In this document: positions 43,704-51,711 of the stretch, piece by piece | Numbering within the stretch: position 1 is the stretch's first letter | How the letters are laid out: each line of letters starts with the position of its first letter | Origin: Micromonospora sonchi | Lineage (GTDB): Bacteria; Actinomycetota; Actinomycetes; Mycobacteriales; Micromonosporaceae | Assembly: GCF_014646235.1 (NCBI RefSeq) | Contig: NZ_BMNB01000002.1 | Span: 186,001 to 250,000, forward strand | Reading direction: 5' to 3' | Length of the DNA: 64,000 nucleotides | Translations under genes and position numbers: made by a program | Notes under the pieces: model-generated | Told to the model about the DNA's origin: nothing | Seen by the model: only the letters and a program-made list of their open reading frames with translations | Databases searched by the model: none

Positions 43704-44612
43704 TCACGTCGGTAGGTCGTACGTCACCTCGGTCAGCCGTTCGCTCTCCACCCAGAGCCGCCGCGCCAGGGCGATGTCACGCGCCCGCTTCGTCGTGGTG
43801 ACTCGGACCGGCGGGCCGGCGTACTGGAAACGGTGCGCCGGCCCCCAGTAGCTGCCGCTCTCGGCGTCCGGGTCGGTGGCCGCGCGCACGGTCGGCAGCG
43901 CCCCGTCGTGCGTCGTCATCGCGAGCGCCCGGGCGACGGTGTTGACGAAATTGTCCCGGTGTCCACGCTGGCCGGTGTAGGCCCAGCCGGGGTGCGCGGC
44001 GGTGGACCGCAGCGGCGAGCCGGCCGCGGCCAGCCGACCGTGCAACTCCAGGACGAACAGCAGGTTCGCCAGCTTGCTCTGGGCGTACGCGGCGAACCGC
44101 TGGTAACGCCGCCGCTCCCAGTTGAGATCGTCGAAGTCGATCCGGCCGGTGCGGTGGGCGTTGCTGGCGACGGTGACGATCCGCGCCGCCGGGGTGGCCC
44201 GCAGCAGCGCAAGCAGGTGGCCGGTGAGCGCGAAGTGGCCGAGATGATTGGTGCCGAACTGGAGTTCGAAGCCCTGCCGGGTCCGCTGCAACGGGGGATA
44301 CAACACCCCGGCGTTGTTGATCAGCAGATCGAGCCGGTCATGGTCGGCACGGAAGGCGGCGGCGAACGCGGCCACCGAGTCGAGATCGGCCAGGTCGAGC
44401 CGGGCGACGCTCACCTCGCCCGCCGGGAACTGCTCGCGGAGCCGGCCGGCGGCCGCCGCGCCCCGACCCTGGTCGCGGCAGGCAAGGACGACCCGCGTGC
44501 CCCGGCCGACGAGCATCCGCGCGGTCTCGAAACCCAGCCCGCTGTTGGCTCCGGTGACGATCGCGGTACGCCCGCTCTGGTCAGGAATGTCGTCGTACGT
44601 CCAACCTGCCAT
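43704..44612 (-). CDS. short-chain dehydrogenase/reductase
   Basis: A 302-residue SDR: nucleotide-binding TGANSGLGFE, LLINNAGVLYPP, and the catalytic segment in which Tyr-x-x-x-Lys reads YAQSKLAN. It resembles retinol-dehydrogenase/oxidoreductase-like SDRs. The start at 44612 (MAGWTYDDIPDQSGRTAIVTG) follows a GGGGAGGGG site. Substrate unknown. Confidence 0.9.
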   Translation of the reverse strand: MAGWTYDDIPDQSGRTAIVTGANSGLGFETARMLVGRGTRVVLACRDQGRGAAAAGRLREQFPAGEVSVARLDLADLDSVAAFAAAFRADHDRLDLLINNAGVLYPPLQRTRQGFELQFGTNHLGHFALTGHLLALLRATPAARIVTVASNAHRTGRIDFDDLNWERRRYQRFAAYAQSKLANLLFVLELHGRLAAAGSPLRSTAAHPGWAYTGQRGHRDNFVNTVARALAMTTHDGALPTVRAATDPDAESGSYWGPAHRFQYAGPPVRVTTTKRARDIALARRLWVESERLTEVTYDLPT

Positions 44613-44638
44613 GCCCACCCCTCCCCCACCGATAACCG

Positions 44639-44701
44639 CGTTGATCATGAGGTTAGCGGCAGTCTTCGATCTTCAAACTGCCGCTAACCTCATGATCAAC
44701 G
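44639..44701. terminator. 24-bp perfect inverted repeat, GTTGATC family
   Basis: Arms at 44639-44662 and 44678-44701 are exact inverted copies (core GTTGATCATGAGGTTAGCGG) around a 15-base loop. It lies between the binding-protein gene and the SDR gene, both on the minus strand, so it follows the binding-protein stop and may end its transcript. It is close to the SDR start as well. Confidence 0.7.
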
Positions 44702-44727
44702 GAAGGGCGCCGGCCCCGGGCCGTGGT

Positions 44728-45678
44728 TTAGGGCAGCAGTTTGTCGAGGTCGGGCTTGGTGGTGAGCAGGCCGTCGGTCACGGCCAGATCGGCGAGCGCC
44801 TGCACCGAGTCGCGGTTGATCTCGGCCGGCCACTTGGGCAGGATCATCGTCGCCCGGACTTCCGGCGCAATCTTGGTGTAGCCGCCCAGCGCCGTCCGCA
44901 CCTCGTCCGGGTGGCTGTCCGCGTACGCCAGTGACTCCTTCATCGCTTCACTGAAGCGTTTGACGAGATCTGGATTCTGGCTGGCCAGTTGAGTCGAGGT
45001 GAAGTACATGGCGACGGTGAGGCCCGGTGCCGCGTCGACATAGCTGGACGCGATCTTCCGGGCCCCCGCGGTGAGCGCCGCCTGCTGGAACGGCTCGACC
45101 ACGAAGATGGCGTCGACCCGGCCGGACTGCAGTGCGGGGCCCTGGTCCGGGAACGGCAACTCGACGAACTTCACCGCCGACGCGTCCCCGCCGTCCTTCC
45201 GGACCGAGGCCCGGACGGTGGTGTCGACGATGTTGTTCAACGTGTTGGCGGCCACCGTCTTGCCCGCCAGGTCCTTCGGCGACCGGATCGGACTGTCGGC
45301 CCGCACGAACAGGCCGGCGAAGTCCTGGCCGTCCACTCCCGTCGAACTGTTGCCGTTGCACACCACCTTCAACGGCAGGTTCTTCGACTGGCCGAGCAGA
45401 AGCGAGATCGTGTTGCTGAAACCGAACTGGTAATCCCCGCTGACGACGGCCGGGATGATGGCCGCACCGCCCTGGGCCGTCGTCAGCGTCAGGTCGATGT
45501 CGCGACTGCTGAAGAAACCCTTGTCCTTGCCGAGGTAGACCGGTGCCACGTCCGCGATGGCGATGACGCCGACGTTGACCTTGTCGGGCTGGCCAGGGGA
45601 TGTGGCTTTCTCGGCACCACACGCGGCACCGGCCAGCATGGTCGCCGCGGCAACGAGCGTAACGAGGACACGTCGCAT
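44728..45678 (-). CDS. ABC transporter substrate-binding lipoprotein, NitT/TauT type
   Basis: A 316-residue binding protein. The signal peptide ends LAGAAC, a lipobox, and the mature protein has the NMT1/TauA fold features (GVIAIADVAPVYLGKDKGFFSSRDIDL, RSPKDLAGKTVAANTL, GRVDAIFVVEPF). GGAG lies before the ATG at 45678. No permease is adjacent; the transporter at 34682-37124 lacks a binding protein and is of the same class. Confidence 0.9.
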   Translation of the reverse strand: MRRVLVTLVAAATMLAGAACGAEKATSPGQPDKVNVGVIAIADVAPVYLGKDKGFFSSRDIDLTLTTAQGGAAIIPAVVSGDYQFGFSNTISLLLGQSKNLPLKVVCNGNSSTGVDGQDFAGLFVRADSPIRSPKDLAGKTVAANTLNNIVDTTVRASVRKDGGDASAVKFVELPFPDQGPALQSGRVDAIFVVEPFQQAALTAGARKIASSYVDAAPGLTVAMYFTSTQLASQNPDLVKRFSEAMKESLAYADSHPDEVRTALGGYTKIAPEVRATMILPKWPAEINRDSVQALADLAVTDGLLTTKPDLDKLLP

Positions 45679-45854
45679 CGATTCTCCATCCACTTGGGCT
45701 GATGAGCGGAAGGGCCATGGCTGCGGGTCCAGGTCCGGACGCTGACCAGTGGAACACAAAATCAACTTTCATGACAGTCTATGCCTCAACAGGCCGCTGA
45801 GCTGCCAACAGCGGGAGTGTCAAGTTAACGGCTGATCTTGGTTTGTTGAGGTGG

Positions 45855-46154
45855 TCAGTGGTTGGCCGGGGTGAGCCGGCCGTCGAAGGCGATCTGGAAG
45901 GCGTTCAGTGGTGCCTTCCAGCGCATGGTCCACCGCCGGCGGCCGGCGCCGGTCGGGTCGAGGCTCATCAACGCCATGTACACGCACTTGAGCGCGGCTT
46001 GCTCGTTCGGGAAGTGGCCACGAGCTCGCACGGCCTTGCGAATGCGGGCGTTCACCGACTCGATCGCGTTCGTGGAGCAGATGACCTTGCGGATCTCGAC
46101 GTCGAAGGCGAGGAACGGGACGAACTCGGCCCACGCGTCGGACCAGCTCATCCG
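45855..46154 (-). mobile_element. IS256-family transposase C-terminal remnant
   Basis: About 98 residues of a Mutator/IS256 transposase end remain: WAEFVPFLAFDVEIRKVICS, then NAIESVNARIRKAVRARGHF and FQIAFDGRLTPANH at the stop. The N-terminal three quarters are gone; DNA beyond about 46154 no longer matches. It is a dead copy. Confidence 0.85.
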
Positions 46155-46463
46155 TGACCGCACCCACCGCCTCCACAGCCGGCTCCTGCCCAGAGGTGGT
46201 CTCGGTCGGTCGACGACGGAACGGGCGAGCGTTTCGTGGCCGAGCACCCCGATCCCGACGTTCCCTGATCTGAGGAGCGACTTTCCGGACGACGAACGCA
46301 GCACCCGCCGCTGATTGCGTGCCCCGGCAGCACTGGGGCGTACGCGTCAACTTCTGCGAGCGGATCGCGATGAGCGACGGCAACGCGCTGTTTGTCTTCC
46401 AGTTGTACGGAGTCAGAACGAGCGCGGATAGCCTCCGGGCCTCCCAGATCGCGGGAGACGGTA
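46155..46463. other. unassigned remnant region
   Basis: No complete gene is seen here. Two short stretches look coding-like on the plus strand (GTGERFVAEHPDPDVP near 46217-46268, and HWGVRVNFCERIAMSDGNAL near 46331) but each is cut by stops and has no partner. They may be debris from the transposon event. Confidence 0.3.
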
Positions 46464-46518
46464 CGTAGATCTTGGACAGTTCTCGTTCCGGCGAAACGGG
46501 AACTGTCCAAGGTCTACG
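46464..46518. repeat. GTAGATCTTGGACAGTT hairpin element
   Basis: The 19-base arm 46464-46482 (CGTAGATCTTGGACAGTTC) pairs with 46500-46518 with one mismatch, around a 17-base loop that can itself pair weakly. It resembles small intergenic repeats of Micromonospora. From 46519 to 46747 no gene is seen. Confidence 0.6.
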
Positions 46519-46747
46519 GGTAAGTGCGGCGAGGACGTGACCACGCGACGCCGTCTCGGGATCAAACCCGCCGTAGCTGTCGAACGCCGTCGCCACCGCC
46601 GCAGCCCAGCGGCGACACGCACCGCAGCCTCTACCCGGCGGCGCAGCAGCAAATACGCGAAGCCGAGATCCACGGCCGGTTCCGCGCCGGAGATTCCGAC
46701 CAGTCGATGATGCCGCCGAATCGAACCAGTGACCCCGTCGGTGTGAA

Positions 46748-47152
46748 ATGAGTACGCGTGCGGATACGCCAGGCCCCGATGCCGTGCCAGGATTCGCGGG
46801 CATGGATGGTGTGAAGACACGACGTAGGGCGTCGTTCGGGTTGAGTCTGCTTGTGGCGCTGGGGTGGTATGCCACCGTGATCGCCGCGGTTCTCGTCGGT
46901 CGGGCCGGGATACCAGTTGCACCGGATCGAGACTGCGCAGCGGTGTTCAGTTGCATGACGCCGGGCCAGGAAGTCATCCTGCTGATGATCATCGCCGGGC
47001 CGGTTCTCGTGGCTCTGCTGATCATCACGCTGCCGGTCACCGCCCTGCTCGCGCGCTGGGTCTCCTCCTCGATCGTCACCGGCACCCTGGCGGCGCTGGG
47101 CAGCGTCGTGGCCGCGGCGGCGGTCGGCATGCTCTGGCACGGTGGTCGATGA
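46748..47152 (+). CDS. small membrane protein (three helices)
   Basis: About 134 residues with three hydrophobic helices (FGLSLLVALGWYATVIAAVLV, VILLMIIAGPVLVALLIITL, IVTGTLAALGSVVAAAAVGM). Two Cys lie in the first outer loop (RDCAAVFSC). An inner ATG at 46802 is an alternative start. Its stop overlaps the next gene (ATGA), so the two form an operon. Family not recognised. Confidence 0.65.
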   Translation: MSTRADTPGPDAVPGFAGMDGVKTRRRASFGLSLLVALGWYATVIAAVLVGRAGIPVAPDRDCAAVFSCMTPGQEVILLMIIAGPVLVALLIITLPVTALLARWVSSSIVTGTLAALGSVVAAAAVGMLWHGGR

Positions 47153-47556
47153 AGCGCGTCGGATTCGGCGTACTGCTGTGCACCTGGCTCTACGGCGTAC
47201 CGTTCCTGCTCATCGTGGGTCTGATCCGGCGCACCTCGTCGCCGTACCTGCCGACCAGGGCGGCGGCGGAGGGATTCGGAACGACCACCGACACCATTCT
47301 GAGCACTGCGCTGCTGCTCAATCTGGCGCTGCCGGTGGTCGGGACGCTGCTCGCCGGGCTCGTCGGCGACCGGGAGTGGACGCGCCGTTTCCTCTGGTCT
47401 CTGGCGGGCGTGGCGCTGATCTATGTCGCCGTCTCGATTGCCGGAAGCGCGGCCACGGCACCGTTGGTCGGTCACACCCCGAGCGATGAGGAGCCGGCGC
47501 CCCGCATCACGCAGTGCATTCCGATCAGCGGCGGTCGTGGCTGCCCGGGTGGGTGA
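47149..47556 (+). CDS. small membrane protein downstream partner
   Basis: About 135 residues with three hydrophobic helices (VGFGVLLCTWLYGVPFLLIVG, ILSTALLLNLALPVVGTLLA, WSLAGVALIYVAVSIAG). The outer tail has two Cys (QCIPISGGRGCPGG). It starts inside the end of the previous gene. The two may form one membrane complex. Function unknown. The 47557-47855 gap holds no gene but is AT-richer and contains palindromes such as CCATCGATGG. Confidence 0.6.
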   Translation: MKRVGFGVLLCTWLYGVPFLLIVGLIRRTSSPYLPTRAAAEGFGTTTDTILSTALLLNLALPVVGTLLAGLVGDREWTRRFLWSLAGVALIYVAVSIAGSAATAPLVGHTPSDEEPAPRITQCIPISGGRGCPGG

Positions 47557-47855
47557 TCGCGGCGTACCCGAAAGCTCGATCATGGATGACCGCGATCATG
47601 GAATTCCGAAACTATCGATATCTGCAAGCATCTTGCTCGAGCCATCGATGGAAGCGCATACTTTGGCTACGCGCGAGCTGCGGATTGGCACGATATGCAC
47701 CGTTGGCAGGGCGAGGTGAACGGACGCGTGTTCCGTAGGGCAGCACCTCCCGCATCGCGATACCGGTCCTCACTCCTCGGTTGACAAAGGGCGCGTCGGC
47801 GCCGTCTTCACCGTGGCCGGGGTCCGGTGTCGATCCGTACTCCATGGAGGTCAAC

Positions 47856-49223
47856 GTGAAACGAACCACAGCGGCGCTGGCATCGCTGGCCGCCGCGCTC
47901 CTCTTCGCCGCGACGGGCGTCGTCCTGGCCGCACAGCCGGCCGCCGCCGCGTCCCTGGTCGAGGTGACGAACTTCGGTAGCAACCCGGGCAACATGCGGA
48001 TGCACATCTACGCGCCGGACAACCGGCCGGCCAATCCCGCCATCGTGGTGGCCATGCACGGCTGCGGCGGCTCCGGCCAGGGCTTCTACTCGGGCAGTGA
48101 GTTCGCCCGACTCGCCGACCAGTACGGCTTCCTGGTCATCTACCCCACCGCGACGCAGCAGGCCGGCTTCGGCAACTGCTTCGACGTGTGGTCCGCCGCG
48201 TCCAAGCGGCGCGACGGCGGCAGCGACCCGGTCTCCATCATGTCGATGGTCAACTACGCGCAGCGGCAGTACGGCGGCGACCTGCAGCGGGTCTTCGCCA
48301 CCGGCAGCTCGTCGGGCGGGATGATGACCCAGGCCCTGATGGCGCTCTACCCGGACGTGTACAAGGCCGGCGCGGCGTTCATGGGCGTACCGTTCAACTG
48401 CTTCGCCAACGCCGCCGACTTCCCACCCACCAACAGCCAGTGCGTCAACGGTCGGATGGACCGGACCCCGCAGCAGTGGGGCGACGCCGTCCGGCAGGCC
48501 TACTCCGGCTACAGCGGGCCCCGTCCCCGGGTGCAGCTGTGGCACGGCACCGCCGACAACCTGATCCCCTTCCAACTCCTCCAGGAGGCGGTCGAGCAGT
48601 GGACGAACGTGGCCGGGTTGAGCCAGAACCCCACGTCCACTGACACCCCGCAGGCCAACTGGAACCGCCGCCGCTTCGCCGACTCGTCGGGCACCGTGCG
48701 GGTGGAGGCGTACGCCATCCAGGGCGCCGGGCACAGCCTCCCGTCGTCCGGCATGGCCCGGGTCGCCATCGAGTTCTTCGGTCTGACCGGCAGCAACCCG
48801 CCGCCCACCACCGCACCGCCGCCGCCCACCACCGCACCGCCGCCGCCCACCACCGCACCGCCGCCGCCCACCACCGCACCGCCGCCGCCGACCACGCCGC
48901 CGCCCGGCTCGACGTCCTGCCGGGTGCAGTACACGGCCGACTCGTGGAACAACGGCCTGGTCGCCAACATCACCGTCACCAACACCAGTACGAGCCCGGT
49001 CAACGGCTGGACGGTGCAGTGGACCTGGCCCAACAGCCAGCAGGTCACCAACGCCTGGAACGCCACCATCACCCAGAGCGGCAACCAGGTGACCGCGCGC
49101 AACGTCGCCTACAACGGCACGATCGGGGCCAACCAGAGCGTCAGCTTCGGTCTACAGGGCACCCACAACGGCACCAACACCGCGCCCAACCGGTTCACCC
49201 TCAACGGGGCCGCCTGTTCCTGA
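47856..49223 (+). CDS. secreted CE1/PHA-depolymerase-like esterase with CBM2
   Basis: A 455-residue secreted enzyme. A Sec signal (KRTTAALASLAAALLFAATG) is followed by an alpha/beta-hydrolase domain of the polyhydroxyalkanoate depolymerase/feruloyl-acetylxylan esterase type: oxyanion MHGCGGSGQGFY, nucleophile Ser152 in GSSSGGMM, His in QGAGHSLPS. A Pro/Thr linker leads to a C-terminal cellulose-binding CBM2 (about 355-455) with conserved Trp residues. The CBM2 and neighbours favour action on plant cell wall esters over PHA. The GTG at 47856 has GGAGGT upstream. Confidence 0.88.
   Translation: MKRTTAALASLAAALLFAATGVVLAAQPAAAASLVEVTNFGSNPGNMRMHIYAPDNRPANPAIVVAMHGCGGSGQGFYSGSEFARLADQYGFLVIYPTATQQAGFGNCFDVWSAASKRRDGGSDPVSIMSMVNYAQRQYGGDLQRVFATGSSSGGMMTQALMALYPDVYKAGAAFMGVPFNCFANAADFPPTNSQCVNGRMDRTPQQWGDAVRQAYSGYSGPRPRVQLWHGTADNLIPFQLLQEAVEQWTNVAGLSQNPTSTDTPQANWNRRRFADSSGTVRVEAYAIQGAGHSLPSSGMARVAIEFFGLTGSNPPPTTAPPPPTTAPPPPTTAPPPPTTAPPPPTTPPPGSTSCRVQYTADSWNNGLVANITVTNTSTSPVNGWTVQWTWPNSQQVTNAWNATITQSGNQVTARNVAYNGTIGANQSVSFGLQGTHNGTNTAPNRFTLNGAACS
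48798..48908 (+). repeat. 21-bp tandem repeat encoding the Pro/Thr linker
   Basis: About four and a half copies of a 21-bp unit encode PPPPTTA repeated in frame, with very little base variation between copies. It forms the linker between the esterase domain and the CBM2. Copy number may vary by slippage. Confidence 0.8.
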
Positions 49224-49293
49224 CCCCGACCCGTCCCCCGGTGCCCCGGCCGTCCTGCGGCCGGGGCACCGGTCGTTGCCTACCGCGCGGGCG

Positions 49294-51405
49294 TCAGAGC
49301 GCGGTGCAGAGCGTGCCGTTGAGCCGGAAGGCGGTCGGTACGACGTTCGGGCCGCTGTACTCGCCGACGAAGCCGGCGCTCACCGTGCCTCCGGCGGCGA
49401 GCTGACGGCTGTCGTCGGTGCTGGTCACCCGGACGTTGGTGCCGGTCTGTTCCCAGTTCGCGTTCCAGCCGCTGCCGATCCGCTGCCAGGACGTCGGCCA
49501 GGTCCAGGTCAGCGTCCAGCCGTTGATCGGCCGCTCGGTGTTGTTGACGATCTCCACCGTCGCCACGTAGCCGTTGCCCCAGTCCGTGTCGTTGGTGAAG
49601 CGGACGCCACAGGCGCTCTCGGCCGGGCTTCCGGTGGTGAAGGTCAGTGGCGGCGAGGCCCAGGAGACCCGACCGGCAGTGTCGCGGGTCAGCACGTTGA
49701 CCGTGTACCTGCTGCCGGGGTTGAGGTTGCCGACGGTGAGCGAGGTGCCGGCGGTCTCGCCGAGTTGCTCGCTGACCGCGCCGAACTGCCGGTGGACCTC
49801 GTACTTGGCGATCGGGCTGGCGCCCGGGGTGGCCGCCGGCCAGGAAATGGTCGCGCTCCGGTCGGTGACCGCGCCGGCGCTGGGTTGACCGGGTGCGCCG
49901 GGTGCGCCGGTCGCCGGAACCGCCGGGCGGACCACGAGGGTGGTCAGGGAGTACGGCGGCAGCGTCCGGCTGGTCGCGCTGCCGCTCTGGCTGGTGGCGA
50001 TGGCGGTGGCGCCGTTGGTGTGGGTGTGGACCGTCGGCGCGGCGCTCGACGGGGCGAAGCCGGCGTAGTCGATGGTGACCGGGTAGCTGTTGTCCGGATC
50101 CTTGTTCACCAGCAGCACCGCCACCTCACCGTTGCCGCGCCGGACGGCGTGCGCGGTCACCAGCGGCTGGTCGGTGCCGGCGCGGATGAACTGGTCGCCG
50201 GTCTTCGCGAAGCGGCTCATCATGGACAGCCCGTGGTACGCCGCGAACGGCGTGTTCACCGGCGGTTCGCAGACCGCGCCGTCGGAGGTGCAGGTGCCGC
50301 TGGAGAGGAGCCCGAAGTCGCCGTAGTCGGTCTGCCCTGCCACCGTCGTCACCCGCCCGATGCCGTTGTGCACGTTCCACCAGTGCACCGTGAAGACGCC
50401 GTTGGCCAGCAGCCCGCTGTAGGCGTCGGCCAGGAAGAGCGCGGCGGGTTGGCTGGTCATGCCGTCGGCCGTCACGTTGATCTCGGTGAGGCTGATCCCG
50501 ATCCGCGCGGCGTTCGGGCCGGCGTACCGGGCGATCTGCTGCCGGAGCAGGTGGACCGCGTCGGGGATGTGGCTGGTCCGGGGCAGCGATTCGCCGGCGT
50601 TGCCGCCCGGGTACCAGTGCACGTCGACGAAGTCGATTTTCGGCCCGGCGATGGAGAGCACGGTCTGGTTCCAGGGGCCCGGATCGTCACCGGCGGTCAG
50701 GCCGTCCGGCCAGTTGGCCGGCATGGTCAGCACCGCGCCGACCTTGATGGTGGGGTCGACGGCCTTCATCGCCTCGGCGTAGGAGACCACCAGGTTCGCG
50801 TAGTAGGTGGCGCTCTTGTCGGGATGGTGGTCGGCCTCCCAGCCGGACCCGTAGTGCCCGTTGCCGTAGTTCTCGTTGCCGACCGTCCAGTACCGGGCGC
50901 CGTACCGCTTCGTCACGTTGGCGTAGCGCACCCAGTCGGCGGCCTCGGCCGGGGTGCCGGTGCCGTAGTTCGCGATGATCATCGGTTCGGCGCCGACCCG
51001 CCGTGTCGCGGCCATGAAGGTGTCGAAGTCGGTGCCGGGAGCGACGTAGCCGCCGGGTGCGGTGTGGTCGCGCCAGTGATAGATGTCGGCGTACGAGCCG
51101 CCGGGGTAGCGCATCATCTGCACGCCGGCCGTCTTGAGCAGGTCCGACGTCTCGTTGGTGCCCAGGTGCTGGTCCCAGATGGCGTGGTTGACGCCGAGTG
51201 CGGTGCCGGGCACGGTGGCCAGCCCGGCCCGCGCGTTCACGGTGACGGTCACCGGCGCGGTCGCCGCGCCGGCGCTCGGGGCGTTGATGCCGGTCCACAC
51301 GCTGGTGACGAGCAACATGCTCGCCACCAGCGCCGCGCGAGCGCGCCGGGGCAGCGGCGACGTAAGGGCGGGGCGTCGAACACCGTGCCTGTTCGGGATT
51401 CTCAT
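49294..51405 (-). CDS. secreted alpha-L-arabinofuranosidase-like protein with Fn3 and CBM2
   Basis: A 703-residue secreted protein. A signal peptide (about 1-46) precedes a catalytic region of clan GH-A type related to arabinofuranosidases: MMRYPGGSYADIYHW, YWTVGNENYGNGHY (acid/base Glu in the GNE motif), and SLTEINV (likely nucleophile Glu). A beta-sandwich region follows, then a fibronectin type III domain (about 505-600) and a C-terminal CBM2 (about 605-703). It likely removes arabinose from plant polysaccharide. The exact GH family (51-like) is not certain. Confidence 0.8.
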   Translation of the reverse strand: MRIPNRHGVRRPALTSPLPRRARAALVASMLLVTSVWTGINAPSAGAATAPVTVTVNARAGLATVPGTALGVNHAIWDQHLGTNETSDLLKTAGVQMMRYPGGSYADIYHWRDHTAPGGYVAPGTDFDTFMAATRRVGAEPMIIANYGTGTPAEAADWVRYANVTKRYGARYWTVGNENYGNGHYGSGWEADHHPDKSATYYANLVVSYAEAMKAVDPTIKVGAVLTMPANWPDGLTAGDDPGPWNQTVLSIAGPKIDFVDVHWYPGGNAGESLPRTSHIPDAVHLLRQQIARYAGPNAARIGISLTEINVTADGMTSQPAALFLADAYSGLLANGVFTVHWWNVHNGIGRVTTVAGQTDYGDFGLLSSGTCTSDGAVCEPPVNTPFAAYHGLSMMSRFAKTGDQFIRAGTDQPLVTAHAVRRGNGEVAVLLVNKDPDNSYPVTIDYAGFAPSSAAPTVHTHTNGATAIATSQSGSATSRTLPPYSLTTLVVRPAVPATGAPGAPGQPSAGAVTDRSATISWPAATPGASPIAKYEVHRQFGAVSEQLGETAGTSLTVGNLNPGSRYTVNVLTRDTAGRVSWASPPLTFTTGSPAESACGVRFTNDTDWGNGYVATVEIVNNTERPINGWTLTWTWPTSWQRIGSGWNANWEQTGTNVRVTSTDDSRQLAAGGTVSAGFVGEYSGPNVVPTAFRLNGTLCTAL

Positions 51406-51620
51406 GGTTGTCCTTATGGTCACGAGCGAAATCCGCCCGACCTGGCCCTTCGAGGGCCTCGGCATAGGCGGACGAGGAAACGACGAACTCATCTGCCGCC
51501 GCCCGCCGCAGGCCATGGCGGCCCCGGCTGCCCATCGGGCGACGGTCACTCGCGCGCGCGACAACGCATCGACGGATCAGCCTCCCACAGCGCCCGAGCA
51601 CCGCTCAAGAACAAACGCGA

Positions 51621-51653
51621 AAAGCGCCCACCCACACGTGGGACAGGCGCTTT
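51621..51653 (-). terminator. hairpin after the acyl-CoA dehydrogenase gene
   Basis: AAAGCGCC (51621-51628) pairs with GGCGCTTT (51646-51653), with inner pairing CCAC/GTGG. It lies 60-90 bp past the minus-strand stop at 51712. It is a likely terminator isolating the glycosidase gene from read-through. Confidence 0.65.
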
Positions 51654-51658
51654 CGGCG

Positions 51659-51704
51659 AATCTTGGATTGGAGTGGCCCTCTGGGGCGGAAAATGTCCAA
51701 GCTC
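51659..51704. repeat. CTTGGA...TCCAAG intergenic element
   Basis: A short inverted repeat with TCTTGGA at one end and TCCAAG at the other, enclosing a GC-rich middle that can fold. It resembles the 46464 element in its TTGGACA-type ends. It directly follows the acyl-CoA dehydrogenase stop and may work with the hairpin next to it. Confidence 0.4.
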
Positions 51705-51711
51705 TCCAGGA

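Noticed and set aside
45820..47583. A 587-codon minus-strand open frame
   Set aside because: It crosses the transposase remnant in the wrong frame and the two membrane-protein genes; no family resemblance.
47856..49223. Calling the esterase a true PHA depolymerase
   Set aside because: The fold is shared with acetylxylan and feruloyl esterases, and the cellulose-binding module and neighbours favour plant cell wall substrates.
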